DNA of 64,000 bases from assembly GCA_016735295.1 (NCBI GenBank), contig JAERRU010000009.1:37937-101936 (forward strand). Direction: 5' to 3'. This DNA comes from SAR324 cluster bacterium (GTDB taxonomy: Bacteria; SAR324; XYD2-FULL-50-16; JAERRU01). The translations under genes and the position numbers were made by a program. Below, one piece after another: positions 8,164-16,627 of the stretch. The notes beneath the pieces are model-generated. The model saw only the letters and a program-made list of their open reading frames with translations, was not told where the DNA came from and made no database searches. Each line of letters starts with the position of its first letter. Positions within the stretch are counted from its first letter, which is position 1.

Positions 8164-11100
8164 ATGCAAGAGGTATATTCTATTCCTTTTATCTCTAATA
8201 CTATCCCTTCTATGGCCGCGGCTAAGCGTGATCCTGAGATGCTTTCCTTTTTAGAAACTATGAGATTTGCCGCCTTAAGGTCGAATTTCATTTTTTTGCG
8301 GAGCAAGGATCGGGATCAATTTTCTCATTTGGGATATAGAGCAGATAAACATGTAGAGAGCAGTGTTGAGTTTTTAAGGCAGATAAGGCGTTATCATTAT
8401 GGAATTATTCATTTGCACCTTAGTAGCCATAAAGATGCTTCTTTTGCCGTTCCTTTGATTGGCAGCTCGGTTAGCTCACCTGATTACCAGGTGTATGTTA
8501 GCGGGGTAAATTTTTTAGAGAAAAAGAAACTACAAGCCACTTTAGATCCTAGTTTCAAGAGACTTCCTTCTGGGTTTCACGATGGCGATGCGATTGATAT
8601 TTTGGTAAATTTCAATAAAGTATTTTATTTAGAGCATTTCCGGCAAAGCATCCAAGACATTCCTACTTTTAGTGATCGGCAAAAGGATGAATATATCAGC
8701 ATTGCCCAAAGGGCTAGTCTTTTCAATCGACGAAATGGTAAATTAACTGCTGATTATATTAAATTAATCAATGTCAATTTGATTAGTGAGTATTGGAATA
8801 AATATAGCAACCTATATTTGCAAATCACCACCTTTCTTGGCCAAAGCGAGAATCAGAACAAGCTTTATAGTGCCAAATTGTTATTATCAAGAATGATATC
8901 TGAGGCTAGGTGGGTTAGAATTAAGACTGATATATTTAAGCATTTGCCATTTGAATATCAAGAAACCATTGGGAAGGTAAAAAATAAGACAGATTTTATT
9001 GATTATATTGCCACTGTGTTGTTGAATTTACGAAATGACGAGCGGCATCATAAAATTTGTAATATATTATATAAACACCTATTGGTGCAGTCTTTACAGA
9101 CAGATTCGGCTATTTTTAAGAAGATTAAATTTATTGATCAAGAATCTAAGGCGGATAATTATTTAAGCCAGCAATTAACTTCTTTTGTAACTAATTTCAA
9201 TAAGTTGATTTCCGTGAAAGATGATAATTCATCAGATAAAGAGCAAATTCCTGACGAGGCTAAAAAATTATATACCGCTGAAATGGTTGGCTTACTGGGG
9301 CACTCATTAGGGGTTGGTATTACGGGTAATTTAAGCACTTATGAATATGACAATTACCGAATTTCGGTGGGTAATTTCTTGAAAAGCGACATTTATTCAG
9401 TGGATAAAATGGTGATTACCCCCCTCATGAAAGATAGTAAGAACATGGGGTTTTTGATATCAAAATTACTTCCTAAAATCACCATCAACAAAATTACTGC
9501 CTGTAATATCGTAGATGATATACTTAAATATATAAATCCATATTTTCAATTTTTCAAAGATTTGCATGATATTGCTGAAGCCAGGCAAGTTGGGGAAGTG
9601 GCAAAGGACATGCAAAAGCAGCAGGTTGCCTATTCCAAAAAGATTATTAATATTTTGCCTAGGTTAGATTATCTGCTTTGTGTGGAATCTGCTAGTGCGA
9701 TAGAAAAATCTATCTTTATTGATGCTAAGCGAGCCATTGGTATGCAGGTGTTTCCTACTGATTATCAAACTTTAGATGATTATAGGCACAAGGCGGGATA
9801 TAGCCAAATAGTAGTGCCGCATGTTCACACTTTACATCCCTTAAAGCTAGATCCTGGCTGGTTATATGATGCATATACTTACTTCATTAAATATCAGGTT
9901 CATCGCCATTTATCGCAATTATTAAGCTCAAAACCTGATTTTTTAAAGAAGGGTGAGGTGAATAGGTATAATTATTTTATACAATATTTATTAGATAAGA
10001 GCATTTACCTAGGCTATGAGCAGTTAAAAAAGATTTTACTGAGTTACAAAAAGTGGGATATCCACAATTTAGTGGAATTTGGTTATGAAACTAATATTTT
10101 ACCTAGTGTGGATTACTATAATCATCTTTTGGATTATGATAATTGGCTGCCTAAAAATCAAAAAGAAGTCGATAAAAAATCGGTTATTCTTCCTTTGATA
10201 GATGATAAAAATAGTTTACATAATTATTTTAATCAACAATATGCTAACTGGCAAGATGAGTTGGGCAAGCGGACTGATGTTAGGTCAACTAGAAAAACTG
10301 ATAAATGGATTACGGCATTTTTTCAAAATCTGATCAATGGCAATGTTCATGATATCTTTTCTGAAGATGCCCGGCGGCTATTACCGATCAATAATTGGCA
10401 ATCTGAGCTACAATCTAAGATACAAGAGCATTTTAAGAATAATTTTAGTCAATTAAAAATTTTACCTGAATATATTTTAATTAGATTAACTACGGATCAA
10501 TCTTTTATCAGATATTTTTGTTTTAATTTTTTGATAGAGCTAGGAGATAATATGATTCCCATAATATTTTATACTAGCAATGCTGATTTAGCTAAATATA
10601 ATTGGAAATGGAACAATTTAATAGAGTCTCTAAAGCAAGAATGTCCTAATTTAATCAATAGTTTAAGACATGCATGGCGGAGAATATGCACTTATCAAAC
10701 TATTTATTTGCGGTTAGTTCATGGGGCATCGTTAATTTTACTTGGTGATGTGATGCAGCGGTATTTGCAGCAAGATGATCAAGAAGAAAAAGGATTGACG
10801 AAGTTTAGGAGAACATTGGATAAAAGCAAATTAATAATTTGCGAGGGAGATAGTAAAGAAGATGGAAAAAAGGTACTCAACCGAATTAAAGATAAAGGGG
10901 TTACTATCGCCCTTAATGAAGCGTTAGAAAGGTTTTATAGCTTTTATAAGGCCGATGAGAGGAAAGATAGATTAACCACCATGTTAGCTGAAATAAATCA
11001 TCAAATGGCCGCTATTCCATATATCAAATATGCACCCTATAATATAAAGAGATTTCGCTTTAATATTAGTAAGATAGAAGATATTTTATCGGCAAAGATA

Positions 11101-11571
11101 TCTGAATTAGATGATTTTAAGCTAAAAGAAGTATTAAATACCACTGAAGAAGTGTGGGGTGTTTATACAAAATTAATTGAAGATGAGGTCTCTTATCCCT
11201 ATAAATATAGATATCTGCATATAGCCTTTAATAATGCATATATTAAGATTAACAACATAGATCGAGGTGAGCTATTAGATTTTTTGAGTGCGGGCAGTAA
11301 CTCAAGTCGAACAAAAAAGGCGGGTCATGGTTTTTTATTAAATCAATTAAGAGAGGCCATTTTATTTAAAGATGTTTTGTCTGATAAAAAGCTTTTCTTT
11401 ATTTATGCTGGTCAAAGCAGATCAACTGAGTTAGGTTATTTATTAGAGAGTTTACGGATAGTTAAGGGCTTAGAGGCTGAAATATATGTAGATAACCGAG
11501 ATATTGATGACGACTTAAGAAAGCATTTGTTATTATATATAAGTCCTAGCAATATAATATCATTACACTAA
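8164..11571 (+). CDS. Uncharacterised 1135-aa soluble protein
   Basis: This is the largest unknown gene in the window. It has no signal peptide and no clear membrane segment; it appears mostly alpha-helical and rich in Tyr, Lys and Asp. Visible landmarks are an N-terminal block HLHLSSHKDASFAVPLIG near residue 80, a conserved-looking VVPHVHTLHPLKLDPGWLYDAY near 555, LRHAWRRICTYQTIYLRLVHGA near 845, and a C-terminal alpha/beta segment LFFIYAGQSRSTELGYLLES that resembles a Rossmann-like strand-loop-helix. I cannot assign a function. It is 8 bp from the upstream membrane protein and 23 bp from hldD, which suggests work connected with LPS core synthesis or a membrane-bound complex. Confidence 0.75.
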   Translation: MQEVYSIPFISNTIPSMAAAKRDPEMLSFLETMRFAALRSNFIFLRSKDRDQFSHLGYRADKHVESSVEFLRQIRRYHYGIIHLHLSSHKDASFAVPLIGSSVSSPDYQVYVSGVNFLEKKKLQATLDPSFKRLPSGFHDGDAIDILVNFNKVFYLEHFRQSIQDIPTFSDRQKDEYISIAQRASLFNRRNGKLTADYIKLINVNLISEYWNKYSNLYLQITTFLGQSENQNKLYSAKLLLSRMISEARWVRIKTDIFKHLPFEYQETIGKVKNKTDFIDYIATVLLNLRNDERHHKICNILYKHLLVQSLQTDSAIFKKIKFIDQESKADNYLSQQLTSFVTNFNKLISVKDDNSSDKEQIPDEAKKLYTAEMVGLLGHSLGVGITGNLSTYEYDNYRISVGNFLKSDIYSVDKMVITPLMKDSKNMGFLISKLLPKITINKITACNIVDDILKYINPYFQFFKDLHDIAEARQVGEVAKDMQKQQVAYSKKIINILPRLDYLLCVESASAIEKSIFIDAKRAIGMQVFPTDYQTLDDYRHKAGYSQIVVPHVHTLHPLKLDPGWLYDAYTYFIKYQVHRHLSQLLSSKPDFLKKGEVNRYNYFIQYLLDKSIYLGYEQLKKILLSYKKWDIHNLVEFGYETNILPSVDYYNHLLDYDNWLPKNQKEVDKKSVILPLIDDKNSLHNYFNQQYANWQDELGKRTDVRSTRKTDKWITAFFQNLINGNVHDIFSEDARRLLPINNWQSELQSKIQEHFKNNFSQLKILPEYILIRLTTDQSFIRYFCFNFLIELGDNMIPIIFYTSNADLAKYNWKWNNLIESLKQECPNLINSLRHAWRRICTYQTIYLRLVHGASLILLGDVMQRYLQQDDQEEKGLTKFRRTLDKSKLIICEGDSKEDGKKVLNRIKDKGVTIALNEALERFYSFYKADERKDRLTTMLAEINHQMAAIPYIKYAPYNIKRFRFNISKIEDILSAKISELDDFKLKEVLNTTEEVWGVYTKLIEDEVSYPYKYRYLHIAFNNAYIKINNIDRGELLDFLSAGSNSSRTKKAGHGFLLNQLREAILFKDVLSDKKLFFIYAGQSRSTELGYLLESLRIVKGLEAEIYVDNRDIDDDLRKHLLLYISPSNIISLH

Positions 11572-11594
11572 TAATAAAAATAATTTGATGTAGT

Positions 11595-12596
11595 ATGATA
11601 ATAGTTACAGGAGGGGCTGGTTTTATTGGTAGTTGTTTGATTAAATATTTAAATGAACGTGGATATTTTAATATTTTAGTGGTGGATCAGCTTGATAATG
11701 CTGAGAAATGGAAAAATTTACTTAAGATTAGTTTTAATGATTTCATCGCTAAAGATGATTTACTAGCAAAGCTAAAGCAAATACCTAAGGTTAGTGAGAT
11801 TTATCATTTAGGATCAGATAGCTTAACTGATAGCCAAGATGGTAATTATATTATGCAAAATAATTATGAATATACAAAGAATTTGTGTAGGCATGCAATT
11901 ATTAATCGGGCTAAGTTTGTATATGCATCTAGTGCGGGCACTTATGGTGCGGGAGAGCATGGCTATGATGATCTTGAGACGGGGTTAGTTAATTTAAAAC
12001 CGCTTGATTTATATGAATATTCCAAACATTTATTTGATTTATATGCCCAGCGTAATGATTTATTTAGAAAACATCGAATAATAGGACTTAAATATTTTGA
12101 TGTATATGGCCCAGCAGAGGAGCATAAAGGAGATATGGGCAGTATGGTGCTGCGGGCTTATCTTCAATATAAAAAAAGTAAAGTAGTTAAGCTTTTTAAA
12201 TCTTATCGTAAAGATATTGAGCATGGAGAGCAAAAGCGAGATTTTATTTATGTTAAAGACGCAGTCAAGCTCACTTATTATTTAGCACATCATCCTGAGA
12301 GGCTCGGCGGTATTTTCAATATAGGAAGTGGAGAGGCTCATAGTTTTAATGAGTTGGTGGCAGCTTTAGCTGAGGCGGTGGGTCGTAATATAGAGCCTAC
12401 TTATGTTGCTATGCCTGTAAAAATTAGGGCTAAATATCAATATTTTATTGAAGCAAATATTAATAAGTTACTAATCCAAACGACATTACCAAGTTATCCA
12501 TTACCTAAGGGGTACACTTTGAAGGAAGGTATTTTTGATTATGTGGTGAACTATATGGAAAAGGAAAATTTTTCGATTAATACTTTACCTGAGTAA
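11595..12596 (+). CDS. hldD: ADP-L-glycero-D-manno-heptose 6-epimerase
   Basis: A 333-residue extended short-chain dehydrogenase. The NAD-binding motif VTGGAGFIGS is at residues 4-13, followed by the HldD-specific ILVVDQLDNAEKWKNL. The catalytic triad is visible in SSAGTYG and YEYSK. The C-terminus carries the HldD blocks QKRDFIYVKDAVK, GGIFNIGSGEAHSF and KIRAKYQYFIEANINKL. It converts ADP-D-glycero-manno-heptose to the L-glycero form used in LPS inner core. The other heptose genes (gmhA, hldE, gmhB) are not in the window. It lies 7 bp before kdsA. Confidence 0.9.
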   Translation: MIIVTGGAGFIGSCLIKYLNERGYFNILVVDQLDNAEKWKNLLKISFNDFIAKDDLLAKLKQIPKVSEIYHLGSDSLTDSQDGNYIMQNNYEYTKNLCRHAIINRAKFVYASSAGTYGAGEHGYDDLETGLVNLKPLDLYEYSKHLFDLYAQRNDLFRKHRIIGLKYFDVYGPAEEHKGDMGSMVLRAYLQYKKSKVVKLFKSYRKDIEHGEQKRDFIYVKDAVKLTYYLAHHPERLGGIFNIGSGEAHSFNELVAALAEAVGRNIEPTYVAMPVKIRAKYQYFIEANINKLLIQTTLPSYPLPKGYTLKEGIFDYVVNYMEKENFSINTLPE

Positions 12597-12603
12597 AAAA
12601 AAA

Positions 12604-13458
12604 ATGATAAATAAGCGTAAATTTTCAGTAGGAGATATAAAATTAGGAGGCGAGCAACTTTTTTTAATAGCGGGGCCTTGCGTTATTGAAGATGAGAAAT
12701 CTACTCTTTTAATCGCAGAAAAATTAAAAATAGTGGTGGATGAATTAAAAATTCCTACTATCTTCAAATCATCTTTTCAAAAGGATAATCGCAGTTCGTT
12801 ACAAAATTATGTGGGGCCGGGGTTAAAAAAGGGATTAAATATATTGAGCAAAGTTAAGCAAGAATTTGGATTTACTTTGTTATCTGATATCCACTGTGCG
12901 ACTCAAGCAAATGAGGTGGCAGAGGTGCTTGATGTTATTCAAATACCAGCATATTTATGTATGCAAAGTTCCTTGCTCCAAGCCGCGGCTAAAACTGGGC
13001 GGTGTGTTAATATCAAACACGGTCAATTTTTAGCACCTAAAAATATGAAATATCCACTTGCTAAGTGCGTGGAGAGTGGAAATGATAATATCATCTTAAC
13101 CGAGAGAGGGCATAGCTTTGGATATAATGATTTGATAGTGGATCCGCGGGCTTTTTACGAATTAAATCAACTTGGCTATCCGGTGGTATTTGACATCACT
13201 CATTCAATAAGGAAGTATGGCGTACCTAGTGCCAAAAAAGAGGGTGGGGCCAGGCATTATATTCCACTTTTGGCTAGAGCTGGGGCGGCGGCGGGCATTG
13301 ATGGTGTTTTTATTGAAGTTCACCATAATCCAGATGCGGCTAAATGTGACGCTGCTAGCCAGTTAAATGTGGATAATCTTAAGAAATTACTTGAAGTAAT
13401 AAATGATTTTCATAAATTAGAAGTTAAACATCGTAATAATAATGGAACTATATCTTGA
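12604..13458 (+). CDS. kdsA: 3-deoxy-8-phosphooctulonate synthase-like enzyme, divergent, metal type
   Basis: A 284-residue TIM-barrel protein of the KdsA/NeuB-type PEP aldolase family. Metal ligands of the metal-dependent class are present: Cys26 in IAGPC, His200 in DITHS, Glu238 in FIEVH and Asp249 in CDAASQ. The PEP-binding LTERGHSFGYNDL block is intact. Several usually invariant KdsA segments are changed: LCMQSSLL where LCRQTDLL is expected, NIKHGQF for NIKKGQF, LLSDIHC for LTDVHE, and SIRKYGVPSAKKEGGARHY for SVQ-PG-SGG-RE. It probably condenses PEP with an aldose phosphate, but whether that is arabinose 5-phosphate is uncertain. It overlaps the next gene by 17 bp. Confidence 0.8.
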   Translation: MINKRKFSVGDIKLGGEQLFLIAGPCVIEDEKSTLLIAEKLKIVVDELKIPTIFKSSFQKDNRSSLQNYVGPGLKKGLNILSKVKQEFGFTLLSDIHCATQANEVAEVLDVIQIPAYLCMQSSLLQAAAKTGRCVNIKHGQFLAPKNMKYPLAKCVESGNDNIILTERGHSFGYNDLIVDPRAFYELNQLGYPVVFDITHSIRKYGVPSAKKEGGARHYIPLLARAGAAAGIDGVFIEVHHNPDAAKCDAASQLNVDNLKKLLEVINDFHKLEVKHRNNNGTIS

Positions 13459-14464
13459 TTCGGCTAATCTTACAGAGATTAAAGAAGCTTTTAGCTTAGG
13501 TGGCCTGAGTGGGCTTACTACCACACCAACTTTTATGCACCGAGAGGGTGTTAAGAATTTGGAGCAAACTATTTTGGAGCTATCCACCATAGTGCCTATC
13601 TTGCAAATAGAGGCGTTGGGCAGTGATGCTAAAGCTATTGTGGGAGAGGCTGAACGATTGGTTGATTTGGGGTTGGATAAAAGTAAAACTGTTTTTAAAA
13701 TACCGGTATCTATTGAGGGAGTGAAGGCTTGTTACCAAATGGTTAAATCTGGGCTGATGGTTAACATACATTTGGTTTATACTTTACAGCAGGCATATAT
13801 GGCGATGGCTTCGGGAGCTACTTATGTTTGTCCTTTAGTGGGGCGGTTGCAAGACCAGGGGCACGACGCTTTGAATTTGGTAGCTGATTGTGTGGAAGTG
13901 GTGGAGCGATATGATTATAAGAGTAAAATAATGTTTTCTTCGGTTAGAAATGTCGAGCACATTAAAAATGCCCTTCAGGTGGGGGCGCATGCCTGCACTG
14001 TTCCTTGGGGCATTATGCAAAAGTTAACTAATAATCACTTTACTGATATTGGGACTAGGGAATTTTTTGAACATACTAATTTGTTAACTATTAAGGTAAA
14101 AGACGTGGTGGCTAGGGCGCCTAAAGTTTTATTGACTAGCAGTTTAAATGATGGATTAGTGCAAATGACTAAATCAAAATTGGGAGCGGTGGCGATAGTT
14201 GATGAAAATAATTTTGTTAAAGGAATTTTCACTGATGGAGATTTGCGAAGAACTATCGAGAGCAAGGGTGTGTCTAGTTTAACGGATAAATTTTCATCTT
14301 TTAATTGGCAAAAACCGGTAGGGGTTTCTCCTGAGAATACTTTAGATGACGCCTTGAAGATATTTAAACAACAAAAAATTGATACCTTAATCGTAGAGCA
14401 AGCTGGTAAATATTTAGGTATGTTGGATGTGCAAGAATTATTATCGGTTATTTCCCAAAGCTAG
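13442..14464 (+). CDS. Transaldolase/fructose-6-phosphate aldolase-like domain fused to a KdsD-type CBS pair
   Basis: Residues 1-215 form a TalC/FSA-like barrel: YLDSAN with Asp6, TTTPTF (TTNPT in relatives), the Schiff-base lysine Lys86 in TVFKIPVS, GATYVCPLVGRLQDQGHD, FSSVRN and HACTVPWGIM. Residues about 228-340 are two CBS domains closely resembling those of the arabinose-5-phosphate isomerase KdsD/KpsF, including AIVDENNFVKGIFTDGDLRR. No SIS isomerase domain is present. The gene overlaps kdsA by 17 bp, so the two products are made together. I infer that this enzyme supplies the sugar phosphate for the KdsA-like synthase, with the CBS pair as a nucleotide or CMP-sugar sensor. Lys86 says the aldolase chemistry is likely intact. 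Confidence 0.85.
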   Translation: MELYLDSANLTEIKEAFSLGGLSGLTTTPTFMHREGVKNLEQTILELSTIVPILQIEALGSDAKAIVGEAERLVDLGLDKSKTVFKIPVSIEGVKACYQMVKSGLMVNIHLVYTLQQAYMAMASGATYVCPLVGRLQDQGHDALNLVADCVEVVERYDYKSKIMFSSVRNVEHIKNALQVGAHACTVPWGIMQKLTNNHFTDIGTREFFEHTNLLTIKVKDVVARAPKVLLTSSLNDGLVQMTKSKLGAVAIVDENNFVKGIFTDGDLRRTIESKGVSSLTDKFSSFNWQKPVGVSPENTLDDALKIFKQQKIDTLIVEQAGKYLGMLDVQELLSVISQS

Positions 14465-14490
14465 TTTATTTTTTACCGGTAGTTGGTATT

Positions 14491-15084
14491 TTGAAAAAAC
14501 TGGTAGCGCGCATTTCTAATATAGTTACCTCATTTCGTATTTTTGGGGCTTTATTAGCGGCATTTTGTTATTGGCAAGGGTTGTCAATATTAACTTTGGG
14601 GATATTATTATCTTTAATCGGTAGTAATTTGTTAGTTAATTGGTGGGCTAGGTCATTTAGTGATGAGAGCTTGCTCGAAAATAGGTTTAATTTTATTGCT
14701 GATAAGGTGCTAATAATTAGTATGATTATAATGTTAGCACTAGATAACCAATTATATATTAATTATGTTTTGCTAGTATTGGCGAGGAATATAAGCCAGA
14801 TTAGTTTTTTCCTTGTTTTGGTAGGGATAATGAAAATGCCACTTAAAGCGGGAGCTAATATTTTTTCAAATATGGCTAGCTATCTTATTTATCTGCTATT
14901 TATACTAATTATAGCTAAACAGGCATTTTTTTCGGTGCTAACAGAAAATAATGCTATTATGGTGCTTGATAAATCTATTTACGCCATATTGCTAACTAGC
15001 ATTCTTTTTGAGTTTTACATGCTAGCTGATCATTTCAAACAACTTGGCCGAGTGATAAGGCGAGAGACAGATATTTTTCACTAA
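14491..15084 (+). CDS. CDP-alcohol phosphatidyltransferase-like membrane protein, catalytic motif degenerate
   Basis: A 197-residue protein with about six membrane segments, laid out like PgsA. Aligning VNWWARSFSDESLLENRFNF with the family motif D-G-x2-A-R-x8-G-x3-D-x3-D shows Asp to Val49, Gly to Asn50, Gly to Glu63 and Asp to Asn67. Only Ala53, Arg54 and the last Asp71 (in ADKVL) remain. The metal- and CDP-binding site should therefore be non-functional for the normal reaction. The frame is intact and reads as a maintained gene rather than debris. The start is TTG at 14491. It is the last gene of the plus-strand LPS-associated run. It may be a pseudoenzyme with a structural or binding role. 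Confidence 0.7.
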   Translation: MKKLVARISNIVTSFRIFGALLAAFCYWQGLSILTLGILLSLIGSNLLVNWWARSFSDESLLENRFNFIADKVLIISMIIMLALDNQLYINYVLLVLARNISQISFFLVLVGIMKMPLKAGANIFSNMASYLIYLLFILIIAKQAFFSVLTENNAIMVLDKSIYAILLTSILFEFYMLADHFKQLGRVIRRETDIFH

Positions 15085-15144
15085 AATAATCTATTTTATA
15101 TACTCACCACCTACCCATCAGCTATAGCAACCTACATTCAAAGA

Positions 15145-16086
15145 CTATTTAGTTTTTTCAATTTTAATATTTTTGAATAGCCCATTAAAAGATATTTTCA
15201 AATTTACTTTCCTGCCATTTAGGTGAGGGGCAATAAAAAGTTCCATAGCACTACTATCATCATTAGCAATATCTTTGCTTACCGTGCCTTTCATGTTGAT
15301 GATATAATCAGAGTTAGTTAAATTTTGATTCCATTTAGTCAAAGCCACCACAGAGCCTTGGTAGGAGCCACTTGATTTAATTTCTAATTTTTTCTTTTCT
15401 TCATTAAAATCTAAATCCACCTCAATACTAGGAAAAGATATCTTTTTTGGTAGGTTAAATAACTGAAAAAATATATGTTTATTATTTAAAATCAATGACG
15501 TAACATTTAAATTAGCCTCTATAGTGCTATTAACTATATTCACCACTCCATTTGCTCCAAGTATCGGTGAGCCAGATAATACCCCTGCTGATCTTACCGT
15601 GGAAATATTGTTAATTAATAAATTGTTAACCTCAAAAGCTATATCTTTAGATAATAAACTATAGCTCCCTTCAATGTTAGAGCTATCCGCATTGCTGATA
15701 GTCGCCACAAAAGGGATTTTTAGTAATATTATTCTCCACGATATTAGCCCCACAGAAAATTGATCAAATCTGATAGGGTCTTCTCCCAATTCTGGGACAA
15801 CTAAAGATAAACTTTGTAAAGTAATACCATTAATACTAGTCTCAAGATTGCCTATGCTCACCTTCATTCCCTTTGGCAAATTTTCCGATAATTTCACCTC
15901 AATATATCTTTTTACCTTGTCTTCAGGCAAATTAATCCAAAAAGAAATCGCAACCACATATGAACCAACTATTAATCCTATAACTGCTAAAAGTGCCCAT
16001 TTCCAGTAGCATAACAGCCTATGTGATGAAAATTTATCAGTTAATCGCTTAGCAAAGGAGAGCATACTGCCATTTAAAATTTTCAT
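15145..16086 (-). CDS. gspN: Type II secretion GspN-like protein
   Basis: A 313-residue protein with one N-terminal membrane helix (about residues 29-52) and a long periplasmic beta-rich part. The block LSENLPKGMKVSIGNLETSINGITLQSLSL matches the start of the GspN/AsmA-like fold. GspN is an accessory part of some type II secretion systems and is absent from others. Its start overlaps the gspM stop by 4 bp. No other gsp gene is present nearby, so the call rests on the sequence and the gspM pairing. Confidence 0.65.
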   Translation of the reverse strand: MKILNGSMLSFAKRLTDKFSSHRLLCYWKWALLAVIGLIVGSYVVAISFWINLPEDKVKRYIEVKLSENLPKGMKVSIGNLETSINGITLQSLSLVVPELGEDPIRFDQFSVGLISWRIILLKIPFVATISNADSSNIEGSYSLLSKDIAFEVNNLLINNISTVRSAGVLSGSPILGANGVVNIVNSTIEANLNVTSLILNNKHIFFQLFNLPKKISFPSIEVDLDFNEEKKKLEIKSSGSYQGSVVALTKWNQNLTNSDYIINMKGTVSKDIANDDSSAMELFIAPHLNGRKVNLKISFNGLFKNIKIEKTK

Positions 16087-16592
16087 TCCGCCCTCACCAC
16101 AACAGTTAAACCAGCTAATTCTTTTTCTTGGATAGATCTGGCAGTCTCTATTTTTTCAATTACCAAAGGAGGCTGATTATGTTCAAGATAATAGATAAAT
16201 TGAAAAATCTGATCGCTCCTTAAAGATTTAAATCTTAATATATAATTAGAGCCAAAATCTTTATTTTTATTTTGATTAATTGTCGGTTGTTCAGTAATAC
16301 CAGCCGATTCTAGTAATTCATTTAGGGTTTCTTTAAAGTAGAATGCACTTCGGTTATTTTTCGTTTTAAGGTCATTATAAAGATTCAAATCAGATTCTAC
16401 CTTTACTAGTGTATGACGAGTGTTTTGATAATCTAGATAAGCATTATCAGACATATCCATAATGGTAAACAATCCAAATTTGATAGCCAAGACGGGCAAG
16501 ATAACCAGAGTGAAGATTAAAAACATAATTTTTTCCCGAAAAGTCAGGTTTTGCCAATTTTGTATTAATTTATTCTTCATGATCGATTTCAA
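16083..16592 (-). CDS. gspM: Type II secretion GspM-like protein
   Basis: A 169-residue bitopic protein: a short cytoplasmic start containing NLTFREKIM (the usual L-x-x-R-E position), one membrane helix at about 22-42, a coiled-coil-like region, then a small ferredoxin-like domain ending in PPLVIEKIETARS and VVVRAE. GspM binds GspL at the inner-membrane platform. GspL, E, F, D and the pseudopilins are missing from the window. The gene is 35 bp downstream of the LEA14-like lipoprotein gene. Confidence 0.7.
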   Translation of the reverse strand: MKSIMKNKLIQNWQNLTFREKIMFLIFTLVILPVLAIKFGLFTIMDMSDNAYLDYQNTRHTLVKVESDLNLYNDLKTKNNRSAFYFKETLNELLESAGITEQPTINQNKNKDFGSNYILRFKSLRSDQIFQFIYYLEHNQPPLVIEKIETARSIQEKELAGLTVVVRAE

Positions 16593-16627
16593 TAAAATTT
16601 TTTTAAAATAGAGTTGGCGCTATAAAT

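Noticed and set aside
8164-8700. Acyltransferase-like H-x4-D motif in the 1135-aa protein (HLHLSSHKDASF, followed by YVSGVNFLE as in GPAT proteins)
   Set aside because: The spacing is H-x5-D or H-x1-D rather than H-x4-D, and no F-P-E-G-type third motif follows, so I do not call an acyltransferase.
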